The notes below the pieces were generated by a model that saw nothing but the letters and a program-made list of their open reading frames with translations, was not told the DNA's origin and did no database searches. Position numbers and translations under genes: made by a program. From assembly GCA_026122225.1 (NCBI GenBank), contig JANEZZ010001511.1, forward strand, positions 620,001 to 684,000: a stretch of DNA of 64,000 nt, read 5' to 3'. Within the stretch, counting starts at the first letter, position 1. Each line of letters starts with the position of its first letter. This DNA comes from Heloderma charlesbogerti. Its lineage: Eukaryota > Chordata > Lepidosauria > Squamata > Helodermatidae. Shown in pieces: positions 38,685 to 49,358 of the stretch.

Positions 38685-40454
38685 TTGAAGAACGTAGGGA
38701 AAACCACTAAACCATTCAGGTATGACCTAAATCATATCCCTTATGAATATACAGTGCAGGTGAGGAATAGATTTCAGGGATTAGACCGAATAGACAGAGT
38801 GCCTGAGGAACTATGGATGGAGGTCCGTAACATTGTTCAGGAGGCAGCAACGAAATCCATCCCAAAGAAAAAGAAATGCAAGAAAGCCAAGTGGCTGTCT
38901 GATGAGGCTTTACAAGTAGCTGAAGAAAGAAGGGAAGCGAAAAGCAAGGGAGAAAGGGGAAGATATATCCAACTGAATGCAGAGTTCCAGAGAATAGCAA
39001 GGAGAGACAAGAAGGCCTTCTTAAATGAACAATGCAAAGAAATCGAGGAAAATAACAGAATGGGAAAGACTAGAGATCTCTTCAAGAAAATCGGAGATCT
39101 CAAGGGAACGTTTTGTGCAAAGATGGGCATGATAAAGGACAAAGAAGGCAGGGACCTAACAGAAGCAGATGAGATTAAGAAGAGGTGGCAAGAATACACA
39201 GAAGAACTATACAGGAAAGATCTGAATGTCCCTGATAGCCATGATAGTGCGGTCACTGAACTTGAGCCGGACATCCTCGAGAGTGAAGTCAAGTGGGCCT
39301 TAGGAAGCATTAGTAACAACAAAGCTAGCGGAGATGGCAGTATTCCAGCTGAGCTATTTAAAATCCTAAAAGATGATGCTGTTAAAGTGCTGCATTCAAT
39401 ATGCCAACAAATTTGGAACACTCAACAATGGCCGCAAGACTGGAAAAGGTCAGTTTACATTCCAATTCCAAAGAAGGGCAACGCCAAAGCGTGTTCAAAC
39501 TACCGCACAATTGCGCTCATTTCACATGCCAGCAAGGTGATGCTCAAAATCCTACAAGCTAGGCTTCAGCAGTATGCAAACCGAGAACTACCGGAAGTAC
39601 AAGCTGGGTTTAGAAGAGGCAGAGGAACTAGAGATCAAATCGCCAACATTCGCTGCATCATGGAGAAAGCAAGAGAATTCCAGAAAAACGTTTATTTCTG
39701 CTTCATTGACTACGCTAAAGCCTTTGATGGTGTGGATCACAACAAACTGTGGCAAATTCTGAAAGTGATGGGAGTACCAGACCACCTTACCTGTCTCCTG
39801 AGAAACCTGTACGAGGGTCAAGAAGCAACAGTAAGAACCGGACATGGAACAACCGAGTGGTTCAAAATTGGGAAAGGAGTACGACAAGGCTGCATATTGT
39901 CACCCTGCTTATTTAACTTATATGCAGAGTACATCATGAGAAATGCCGGGTTGGATGAATCAGAGGTCGGAATTAAGATTGCCGGGAGAATTATCAACAA
40001 CCTCCGATATGCAGACGATACCACCCTAATGGCAGAAAGCGAAGAGGATCTCAAGAGCCTCTTGTTGAGGGTGAAAGAGGAGAGTGCAAAAGCTGGTTTG
40101 AAACTCAACATTAAAAAAACGAAGATCATGGCATCTGGCCCCATCACTTCCTGGCATATGGAAGGGGAAGAAATGGAAGAAGTGACAGATTTTACTTTCT
40201 TGGGCTCCAAGATCACCGCAGACGGTGACTGTAGCCATGAAATTAAAAGACGCTTGCTCCTTGGGAGGAAAGCTATGGCAAACCTAGACAACATAGTAAG
40301 AAGCAGAGACATCACCTTGCCGACAACAGTTCGTATAATCAAAGCTATGGTTTTCCCAGTAGTAATGTATGGCTGTGAGAGCTGGACTATAAGGAAGGCT
40401 GAGCGCCGAAGAATTGATGCTTTCGAACTGTGGTGCTGGAGAAGACTCTTATGA
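38685..40454 (+). pseudogene. BovB reverse transcriptase
   Basis: A 589-codon open frame continuing the endonuclease C-terminus (PFRYDLNHIPYEYTVQVRNR). It contains a basic linker (KKKKCKKAKW, about residue 62) and the RT domain: IPIPKKGNAKACSNYRTIAL, motif A FIDYAKAFDGVDH (about 340), motif B GVRQGCILSPCLFNLYAEYI (about 398) and catalytic YADD (442-445), then KKTKIMASGP and KRRLLLGRKAMANL. Both catalytic aspartates are present. The frame stops at TGA 40452-40454; the copy at 52400 has CGA (Arg) at that place, so the stop looks like CpG decay. The same frame then runs on from 40518 to 40778 (KLKLKYFGHRMRRENSLEKT, GRQRMRWLDSITDAMNMNLS). The first Met is internal. Confidence 0.92.
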
Positions 40455-40803
40455 GTCCCCTGGACTTCAAGGAGGTCAAATCAGTCCATCCTAAAGGAAA
40501 TCAACCCTGAGTGCTCATTGGAAGGACAGATACTGAAGCTGAAGCTCAAATATTTTGGCCACCGAATGCGAAGAGAAAACTCTCTGGAAAAGACCCTGAT
40601 GCTGGGAAAGACTGAATGCAAAAGGAGAAGGGGACGACAGAGGATGAGATGGCTAGATAGCATCACTGATGCAATGAATATGAACTTGAGCACACTCCGG
40701 GAGAGAGCGCAGGACAGAAAGGCCTGGAGTGCTATGGTCCATGGGGTCACGAAGAGTCGGACACAACTGAACGACTGAACAACAACAACAACAACAAGGT
40801 AAA

Positions 40804-41590
40804 TGGGGACAGATGTTTTGATATGACAGTATACTGTTAAACCCCACCTTCAGTTTATTTCAGGCTTCAAGTGGTAATAAGAGGAAACTCTTGCATGCTT
40901 GATGGGATTAACCCTGTGTTCTGTGCAAAGATATCAGCCTGGTTCAGATGTAAGTCTAAACCATCGTTTAGTGCTACAGGAATGAGCCTGCTTGAGTGCA
41001 CCCTCTTCCCCTCTCCTCCTCTGGCACACACCAAAAGAACTGTTTCGAACCACTTGCTTCCTGGTTTAAATGCATCCCAGCTTGTTGTTCTGTCTGAACT
41101 GGACAAAATTGGTATTAGTTTAAACCATGGTGGTCAACTCCAGGGATTGGGCAGCTGCACTCCTTGGTGACACTGAAATTTAGTGGTACGGCAGCAGCAT
41201 AAAAACCAGTGGTTTGAAAACAAGCTGTCTGACCTTTTGAAGGCTCTGTAATGGTTTGCTGCCAAGATTTGGTGGGAAAGCACTGGGGTTTTTTTTGCCG
41301 CTGCTATGCTGCTGAATTTTGGCAGCACAGCAGCGGTCGCACAAGAGAATGGGGGGTGGGAGCATGTGACCTGCAGGCCATGTCTTGTTCACTGCTGGTT
41401 TAAAATATGGTTTCTGATCTTGGCTTTTTTCAGTAAACTATAGTTTAAACAAACTGGAGGTCACAATTCAGACATAACAGCAAACTGTGACTAGTTTAAA
41501 CCACAAAGTGGATGCTTCCAATCTCCTCTTCTGGCATGCACTGGAGGAGTGGAAAGAGGAACACATGAGCCTGGTTCAGTCTGGGTCATA
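40804..41590. repeat. Possible palindromic repeat with AAACCA motifs
   Basis: Between about 40935 and 41520 inverted phrases occur (GATGTAAGTCTAAACCATCG and GTTTAAACCATGGTGG versus TAGTTTAAACAAACTGG and AGTTTAAACCACAAAGTGG), as in squamate MITEs with TAAACCATG ends. Boundaries are unclear, and an inner segment (41140-41402) may be a second element. Confidence 0.35.
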
Positions 41591-43189
41591 CTGTTTCACA
41601 GCGCACACTGACAGTATCCACAATTCCTCCTGCCATGCTCACCATGGTGAGGGTTCCATCGTCCCCTGGTGAGGGTGATGAGGGGGGCCCCAGCAGTTAT
41701 ATCTGTCTTGGAGCAAGGGGGGGTGGGGATTTTCCCTGTAGTTGCACTACTCTTTAAGGGTTCTGGATCATGCAGGGTCCTGCCTATGTGCAGATGTGTA
41801 CTGCAGGCATGTGCTTCAATGTGTGGATGACAGAGGGTGCAGCATGCTCCCAACCATCCAGGCATTCATTGTACATAGGAAGCCTCCATGTGTGTACAGG
41901 CTATATGTGTCAATGCATTTGTCCACATTCACCCTTCTCTCTCTTGCCTTCCCCTTCACACCTTGCCTTTGAGTCCCATACTGTAAAATAAAATCAGTTG
42001 GAAGTACCTCAGGGCAGGGGCCTTTTGTTTTTGTTTGTTTGCATACATTAAGTTCCAAGTACATTGATAGCATAATTACAATCTGCTGGCCAATAGTGAT
42101 AAGGAAGAAATGCAGAAAAAGTGACTAGTTTTGCTCTAGCTGCAGCAAAATGCCAGTAAATTTACTTTTTGCACCTACATAGTTGTCTGGAAGCTGGATA
42201 ACTGGTTCTGTATTATCGATATTTTCTGATGTTTGTTTTGTTCTCATTTTAAAATGTTTTGCTGTTATAGTGAGTGGCTGTTTTTCCTATTTTAGTCATG
42301 GCTTATAGCAAACAAGATAGAACTGAAGAATAATAATAGGGGAAATTGTACCTGCCGACTTTCTATATTTAATGTTGTTTTTTAAAACACACACACACAA
42401 ACCCCACCAACAACATTCTGTTTAATCTATTTTTCGAAAATACAAAACCCCCTGAAATATCAAGCCCTTGGTCACATAACATCCATTGGCGATAGAAAGG
42501 AGAAAACACAACAGTTAAAAAAGAATAAATAAAACGAGGATAAATGAATAACAAATATATTCATGTAACTAGAAGATCAATCTACAGTTTATTTATCACA
42601 TATTAAAGTTATAAAAACTCCCTATTCAGTTTCAATGAGTCAATTCATGAAGTCTCTGCAGGCCAGATGGATAACTTCTGTGGGTTGGATTAGGCCCATA
42701 GGTTGGAAGTTCCCCATCCCTGGTTTAGCTTGTCTAGTACCATTCTCTGAGGGAGAAGACTAACTTTGGAAATGTACTAATAGGGAGAAAGCATGGACTG
42801 TCATGTACTTCCTCAATTTGTTTAGCTTATTATGTATTTGGAGACAGAAACATAAGTTCCAATAAGAATGGAGACATTATTTGGGTTGTAATACTATAGA
42901 AAATCCTTGGTTTGGGTTTGGAAGCATAACCTTAATTATGTGTACAAATTTTCAGGAAAATGTTTGAAAAATCAAATGTCAGTAACGCTTTACACCTCAG
43001 AAGCTGGCATTCCTGCTGATATCTGGTTGCACTGTGGAATATGGTGGTTGACATGATCACTTCCAAGTACCCTTCCCCTTCCTGTGGGGCCTGGTCAGCT
43101 CCTTGGTATACTTGAGGGTAACAAAGCAGGGAGGGATTTGTCTAGAACACAAGTGGCAGAAAACTCATGGCAACCCTGTCCTGTCATGA
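41591..43189. other. Unassigned AT-rich region
   Basis: Short (AC)n at 42389-42400. No gene, TE or strong motif recognised in about 1.6 kb; it may be unique intergenic DNA. Confidence 0.4.
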
Positions 43190-44110
43190 ACCTACCTCTG
43201 GACCTTCCAGTGTGCAGCAGAGGGCTCTGATAAGATACAGGCTGCTTCCTTGGGAGTAGGACAGTCAGTGGCTTATTCAAGGCCCTCCCAGCCAGAGGAC
43301 ACAGCCCTGCTGTCACCCTCTGACACCAGAACTTCCATCTCCCCAGCTTCACAGAAGTCTCAGGCTACACAATCAGGTAAGGGCCTTTTAGCAGTCTGGT
43401 CAGCTCCTACAGGAGGGGCAGAGTTGATCACACTAAAGGTCTTGTTAGCTTACACAAGGCTTCAGTTGGTTTTAGCTTCCTGCTGAGGCAACATCCTCCT
43501 AGTGTTCTTGTAGGAGAGAGTTCCAGCTGTCCGGGATTCTGTTTTCTTCCTAAGAGGGCTTCTGCCTTGATGTTGCCTGTTGTGCAGTGCTTGCTCTAGG
43601 TTTTAGAGGGCGCTTGGGCAACACAGCCCTAATGGGCCACCTCCCTCAATGAATTTATCTTTTCACTGTCATTGTCACCAGCTGCTATTGCTCCTCAACT
43701 GCTTTCTCAGTGCTGCTGCTTGCTTGCTTGACAGGCAGAGAGCCAGTGAGCAAGTAGGCAGTGGCATCTACTGCTCCTCCTTCTCACTACCACCATTTTC
43801 TGAACCAGAGCAAGAGGTAGGTGAACAAGCAGGTTGCAAGGATGAAGAGGAGCAGGTCCAGGGGGGCTTTTGTCAGTTGGTCCCTGCTGGGGCTTGGACC
43901 TTCAGTAGGTGCCCAACCATGCCTCCTTTTGACACCAGTCCTGCTGATGTGCCTTGATCTATCTACCTTGACTGGACTATATCTGCTTATCCTGACCTTG
44001 CCTACTGTAACTTGACTCTGCTTACTTAACTGGACTTTACCTGCCTTGATATGACTCTATCAGATGCAACTGGCTTCCACTGAAAGCCTGAAGTAATCAC
44101 AGAATGGGGC
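43190..44110 (+). mobile_element. LTR-like repeat, interrupted
   Basis: Shares with 57800-58455 the ordered phrases CAGCCAGAGGACACAGCCCT, GAACTTCCATCTCCCCAGC, GGCTTCAGTTGGTTTTAGCT and later CTTGACTGGACT, CACTGAAAGCCTGAAGTAAT. The pyrimidine-rich CTGACTT/CTGGACT wording at the end is typical of Gypsy-type LTRs in squamates. A CAGTGCCGG-type repeat (43583-43950) lies in the middle. Confidence 0.45.
43583..43950 (+). repeat. Dispersed repeat, CAGTGCCGGCTCCAGG type (copy 2)
   Basis: Matches 35705-36060 in order and orientation (CACCAGCTGCTATTGCTCCT, GCTTGCTTGACAGGCAGAGA, GCCCAACCATGCCTCCTTTT). It interrupts the LTR-like sequence. Confidence 0.65.
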
Positions 44111-44189
44111 ATGACCAAACACGAGCAAGACCTCATTATCGAGCCTACTAGGTGTCAGCGATGGCAGCAGAGAAGCAATTGTTCTATAC

Positions 44190-45093
44190 CATCATTGCAT
44201 TTTTTCTGCCACCACAGAGTCCAGCAGAGCCTGTTTGGGGATGTGAAGGAACCTTCTAAACCATACTGTGACATGTTTGTGAGACACTTTGAGGATTACA
44301 TTGTTCATATCCATGTGGATATGGGCATTACAACAGGAGGGCAGTCTAAGAAGGTATCCAGAGAACTGTCTGGTCCTATATTGATGGATGAGTTTTAGCT
44401 TCTGAGGCCTGAGGATGTTGACAACGTGTTTGGACAACTTCGGACATCTTTGACAACTATATGTATACTTGACCCTTGCCCTTCTTGGCTGTGGTAAGCT
44501 CCGGGTTAGACTACTGTAATGCATTCTGCCTGGGATTGTCACTGAAGGTTGTTTGGAAACTGCAGTTAGTTCAGAATAAAATTGCAAGTCTGCTAACTGG
44601 GACCAAGTATTCTGAGTATATTATGCTGGTGCTTCACCAACTGCACTGTCCCTGATCCATTTCTGGGCCCAATTCCAAGTGTTTGTCTTGATGTTTAAAG
44701 CCCTTCATGGCTTGAGGCCAGGGATTGTCTGTCTCCATATGTACCTGCCTGTACATTGAGATCTTCAGTCAGAGGTTCTTCTTCAGGTTCTCCTCCCACC
44801 ATCTCAGGTGCAATACATAACTACAGGAGAGAGTGCCTTTTCAGTGGTGGTGCAGGCTTTGGAATACTCTCCCTAGAGAGACTCACCAGGCACTTTCCGG
44901 TGCCCAGCAAAGTTCTTTATGTTTTCCCAGGCTTTTATATGTTTGTTCTGTTTTATTTGGATGCTGCTTTCATAGAGTTGCTGGTTTAGGCTATTTTATG
45001 TATTCATTATTTTGTAGTGTTTCTAATATTTTATTGTAAGCTCCCTTTAGAAAATATTTGAAGGGAACGGTATAAATCTAAATAAATAAACTA
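44190..45093 (+). mobile_element. L2-type LINE, internally deleted copy
   Basis: Plus-strand L2. Translation gives VRHFEDYIVHIHVDM, SGPILMDEF, LLRPEDVDNVFGQLR, ILDPCPSWLW: the linker also seen at 18910-19398. It then jumps directly to SGLDYCNAFCLGLSLKVVWK, LQLVQN (post-RT), so the whole RT core including YADD is deleted. The 3' tail with GGGAACGGTATAAATCTAAA and (TAAA)n ends at about 45093. Confidence 0.82.
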
Positions 45094-45104
45094 AAAGGAA
45101 TCTA

Positions 45105-45495
45105 TAATCATAATAATGCTTGCTGCTGGAAATGTAATCCTGTTAAAGAAAGGGGGTTTTTTTTGTAGATTTTTTCGAGTTGTCCAAAATTACAATCTAT
45201 TGGTTAGAAGTAGAAGTATTAAAAAGAGCAGAGGAGATGACAGGATATGGTCTGTCAGGGGATGACTTCTCAATTGCTCAACAGCATCAGTCAGTTGACA
45301 ATTCTGACTTTGAGATGTGAGATTTCTTAACAATGGTTAAATTGTTGATTGCTAGCAACTGGAAGAACAAAGCCCCCTTACCTTTAATGACCGGATACTT
45401 CAGAATGTGGGATTTGGTTTATATGACCAAGTTTACTACATTATTCAGCTGTGAGAGGGAAAACAGCAGGACTAATCTGTTACAATCATCGGGTC
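45105..45495 (+). mobile_element. L1-like LINE, ORF2 C-terminal fragment
   Basis: Contains CCWKCNPVK-like zinc-knuckle residues at about 45120 and, after decayed sequence, LLIASNWKNKAPLPLMTGYF, RMWDLVYMTKFTTL (45340-45460), the terminal block of L1-type ORF2. 5'-truncated and frameshifted. Confidence 0.7.
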
Positions 45496-45551
45496 ATATC
45501 CAATTGTGGTGCAGCGCTAGCACTAACGGCATTGCGGTAGCATGAACCCAT

Positions 45552-45708
45552 GCTGCGAAGAGAAAAGTCACTGGAAAAGACCCTGATACTGGGAAAGATT
45601 GAAGGCAAAAGGAAAAGGGGACGGCAAAGGATGAGATGGCTAGATAGCATCACCGATGCGATGAATATGAACTTGAGCACACTCGGGGAGAGAGCAGAGG
45701 ACAGGAAT
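45552..45708 (+). mobile_element. BovB internal fragment lacking both ends
   Basis: Encodes LRREKSLEKTLILGKIEGKR and GRQRMRWLDSITDAMNMNLS, equal to the BovB C-terminus at 40565-40720, and stops short of the 3' end at GAGGACAGGAA. The missing 3' terminus is unusual for a LINE. It is flanked by a repeat also seen at 46088-46142 (CATATCC ... GTAGCATG / GCTAGCATG). Confidence 0.8.
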
Positions 45709-46145
45709 TGGCCTTTCAGAATTGGGGGAAAAAATGGCACAAAGGCCAGAAGACCATCAAACAATTGGGGGAAAGGGGGTGAGGCCAAGGAAGGAGGAAT
45801 GGTCTTCCAGGGAACTCCAGAGGGCCAGAGCTCCTGGCCCATGCAAATATTTGAGTTAGAACAGTCATAGGTAGGATTGTGCTATGTATCTTCCTGAGTG
45901 TTCTGATCGAACTTGATACAAAAATCATACGGGTTGGATGGGAGTTAATGGATTAACAATGCACTGCTGTCCATAATGTACACACTGTGGTACATGTACA
46001 TTATTTTTAATGTAGCTCTAAAAAATAATTATAACAAAGAAAACTAACATTAGGATTTACATTATCACCCTATTTGTCATTCCAAGGGTCATATCCTGCA
46101 GTGGCACAGAGCTAGCTCTAATGATGCTGTGCTAGCATGGCAATA
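45709..46145. other. Unassigned
   Basis: 46088-46142 is similar to 45494-45545 (CATATCCTGCAGTGGCACAG versus CATATCCAATTGTGGTGCAG), so an unnamed repeat brackets the BovB fragment. Otherwise nothing is recognised. Confidence 0.4.
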
Positions 46146-49100
46146 TTTGTTGTTGTTGTTCAGTCGTTAAGTCGTGTCCGACTCTTCATGACCCTATGGA
46201 CCATAGCACGCCAGGCCTTCCTGTCCTCTGCTCTCTCCCGGAGTGTGCTCAAGTTCATATTCATCGCATCGATGATGCTATCTAGCCATCTCATCCTCTG
46301 CCGTCCCCTTCTCCTTTTGCCTTCAATCTTTCCCAGAATCAGGGTCTTTTCCAGGGAGTTTTCTCTTCGCATTAGGTGGCCAAAATATTTGAGCTTCAGC
46401 TTCAGTATCTGCCCTTCCAATGTGTAGTCAGGGCTTATTTCCTTTAGGATTGACTGATTTGATCTCTTTGCAGTCCAGGGGACTTGTAAGAGTCTTCTCC
46501 AGCATCACAGTTCGAAGGCATCAATTCTTCGGCGCTCAGCCTTCCTTATAGTCCAGCTCTCACAGCCATACGTTGCTACTGGGAAAACCATAGCTTTGAT
46601 TATACGAACTGTTGTCGGCAAGGTGATGTCTCTGCTTCTTACTATGCTGCCTAGGTTTGCCATAGCTTTCCTCCCAAGGAGCAAGCGTCTTTTAATTTCA
46701 TGGCTACCATCTGCAGTGATCTTGGAGCCCAAGAAAGTAAAATCTGTCACTGCTTCCATTTCTTCTCCTTCTATATGCCAGGAAGGTTTGGGGCCAGATG
46801 CCATGATCTTAGTTTTTTTACTGTTGAGTTTCAAACCAGCTTTTGCACTCTCCACTTTCACCCTCAACAAGAGACTCTTTAGATCCTCTTCGCTTTCTGC
46901 CATTAGGGTGGTATCGTCTGTGTATCTGAGGTTGTTGATAATTCTCCCGGCAATCTTAATTCCGACCTGTGATTCATCCAACCCGGCGTTTCTCATGATG
47001 TACTCTGCATATAAATTAAACAAGCAGGGCGACAATATGCAGCCTTGTACTCCTTTCCCAATTTTGAACCACTCGGTTGTTCCATGTCCGGTTCTTACTG
47101 TTGCTTCTTGACCCTTGTACAGGTTACTCAGGAGACAGAGGTCTGGTACTCCCATCTCTTTAAGAATTTGCCACAGTTTGTTGTGATCCACACAATCAAA
47201 GGCTTTAGCGTAGTCAATGAAGCAGAAAGAGATGTTTTTCTAGAATGCTCTGGCTTTCTCCATGATCCAGTGAATGTTGGCGATTTGATCTCTAGTTCCT
47301 CTGCCTCTTCGAAAACCCGCTTGTACTTCCGGTAGTTCTCAGTTCGCATGCTGCTGAAGCCTAGCTTGTAGGATTTTGAGCATCACCTTTCTGGCATGTG
47401 AAATGAGCGCAATTGTACGGCAGTTTGAACACTCTTTGGCATTGCCCTTCTTTGGAATTGGAATGTAAACTGACCTTTTCCAGTCTTGTGGCCACTGTTG
47501 AGTGTTCCAAATTTGTTGGCATACTGAGTGCAGCACTTTAACAGCATCATCTTTTAGGATTTTAAATAGCTCAGTTGGAATACTGTCATCTCCGCTAGCT
47601 TTGTTGTTACTAATGCTTCCTAAGGCCCACTTGATTTCACTCTGTAGTCTTAGGATGTCCGGCTCAAGTTCAGTGAGGGCACTATCATGGCTATCAGGGA
47701 CATTCAGATCTTTCCTGTATAGTTCTTCTGTGTATTCTTTCCACCTCTTCTTAATCTCATCTGTTTCTGTTAGGTCCCTGCCTTCTTTGACCTTTATCAT
47801 GCCCATCTTTGCACAAAACATTCCTTTGAGATCTCCAATTTTCTTGAAAAGATCTCTAGTCTTTCCCATTCCATTGTTTTCCTTGATTTCTTTGCATTGT
47901 TCATTTAACAAGGCCTTCTTGTCTCTCCTTGCTATTCTCTGGAACTCTGCATTCAGTTGGATATATCTTCCCCTTTCTCCCTTGCTTTTCGCTTCTCTTC
48001 TTTCCTCAGCTACTTGTAAAGCCTCATCAGACAGCCACTTTGCTTTCTTGCATTTCTTTTTCTTTGGGATGGATTGAGTTGCTGCCTCCTGAACAATGTT
48101 ACGGACCTCCGTCCATAGTTCCTCAGGCACTCTGTCAATTCGGTCTAATCCCTGAAATCTATTCGTCAGCTCCACTGTATATTCATAAGGGATATGATTT
48201 AGGTCATACGTGAATGGTTTAGTGGTTTTCCCTACGTTCTTCAATTTAAGCTGAAATTTTGTAAGAAGCAGCTCATGATCTGAGCCACAGTCAGTTCCAG
48301 ATCTTGTTTTTGCTGACTGCATGGAGCTTCTCCATCTTTGACTGCAAAGTACATAATCAATCTGATTTCGATATTGACTATCTGGTGATGTCCATGTGTA
48401 GAGTTGCCTCTTGTGCTGTTGGAAAAGAGTGTTTGCTATGATCAGCGTGTTCTCTTGGCAAAACTGTATTAGCCTTTGTCCTGCTTCATTTTGTACACCA
48501 AGGCCATGCTTGCCTGTTACCCTGGTGATTTCTTGACTTCCTGCAATCCCCTATGATGAAGAGGACATCTTTTTTTGGTGTTAGTTCTAGAAGGTGTTGT
48601 AGGTCTTCACAGAACTGATCAACCTCAGCTTCTTCAGCCTCATTGGTTGGGGCATAGACTTGAATTACTGTGACGTTGAATGGTTTGCCTTGGATTCATA
48701 CTGAGATCATTCTATTGTTTTTGAGATTGTACCCCAGTACTGCTTTTCCCACTCTTTTATTGACTATGAGTGCTACTCCATTTCTTCTAAGGCATTCTTG
48801 CCCACAGTAGTAGATATGATGGTCACCTGAATTATATTCGCCCATGCTTGTCCATTTTAGTTTGCTGATTCCCAAGATGTCGATGTTCAGTCTTGCCATC
48901 TCACGTTTGACCACCTCCAGCTTACCTTGATTCATTGATCTTACATTCCAGGTTCCTAAACAATATTGTTCTTTACAGCATCGGACTTTCTTTTCACCAC
49001 CAGACACATCCACAGCTGAGTGTCCTTTTGGCTTTGGCCCAGCTGCTTCACTCTTTCTGCTGCTACTTGGAAATTCCCTCTGCTCTTCCCCAGTAGCATA

Positions 49101-49348
49101 TTAGACACCTTCCGACCTGAGGGGCTCATCTTCTGGCATCATATCTTTTAGCCTTGTGATATGTTCCATGGGGTTTTCTTGGCAAGAATACTGGAGTGGG
49201 TTGCCATTTCCTTCTCCAGTGGACCACATTTTGTCAGAACTCTCCATCATGACCTGTCCGTCTTGGGTGGCCCTGCACAGCATAGCTTATGGCTTCACTG
49301 AGTTATGCAAGCCCCTTCACCACAACAAGGCAGTGATCCATGAAGGGG
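46146..49348 (-). mobile_element. BovB LINE, near full length, inverted copy
   Basis: A minus-strand BovB with the complement of the (ACAAC)n tail at 46146-46165 and the complement of the 5' start (CCATGAAGGGG) at 49338-49348. It is closely similar to 37571-40795 but more damaged, with several frameshifts. No clear target duplication was found (left flank GGCAATAT, right flank AAGATGAT). It lies against the L1-like fragment at 49359. Confidence 0.93.
46160..49013 (-). pseudogene. BovB polyprotein, frameshifted
   Basis: Read right to left: the endonuclease start YCLGTWNVRSMNQGKLEVVK (48696-49013); the endonuclease end and RT start CGSDHELLLTKFQLKLKNVG to IPIPKKGNAKECSNCRTIAL (47339-48322); the RT palm from MDHNKLWQILKEMG with GVQGCILSPCLFNLYAEYIM and the catalytic block (46505-47191); and the C-terminus KLKLKYFGHLMRRENSLEKT (46160-46420). 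At the catalytic site it reads RYTDD rather than RYADD, a conservative change. Motif B lacks one residue (GVQG instead of GVRQG), from a 3-base deletion. Frameshifts lie between these blocks. It cannot make a full protein. Confidence 0.88.
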
Positions 49349-49358
49349 AAGATGATCT

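Larger units (their letters stand above)
37571..40795 (+). mobile_element. BovB LINE (RTE clade), nearly full length
   Basis: A 3.2-kb BovB retrotransposon starting CCCCTTCATGGATCACTGCC and ending GACTGAACAACAACAACAAC. It is flanked by a perfect 8-bp duplication AAGGTAAA (37563-37570 and 40796-40803). It encodes one polyprotein with an N-terminal leader, APE-type endonuclease, reverse transcriptase and C-terminal domain. The element needs only a few lesions to explain its inactivity: a stop near 38056, a one-base loss in an A-run near 38350, and a stop near 40452. BovB moved horizontally between squamates and ruminants; this is the squamate form. Confidence 0.95.

Noticed and set aside
44111..44398. 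Plus-strand 95-codon frame as host gene
   Set aside because: Its sequence matches the linker of the L2 element at 18910-19398.
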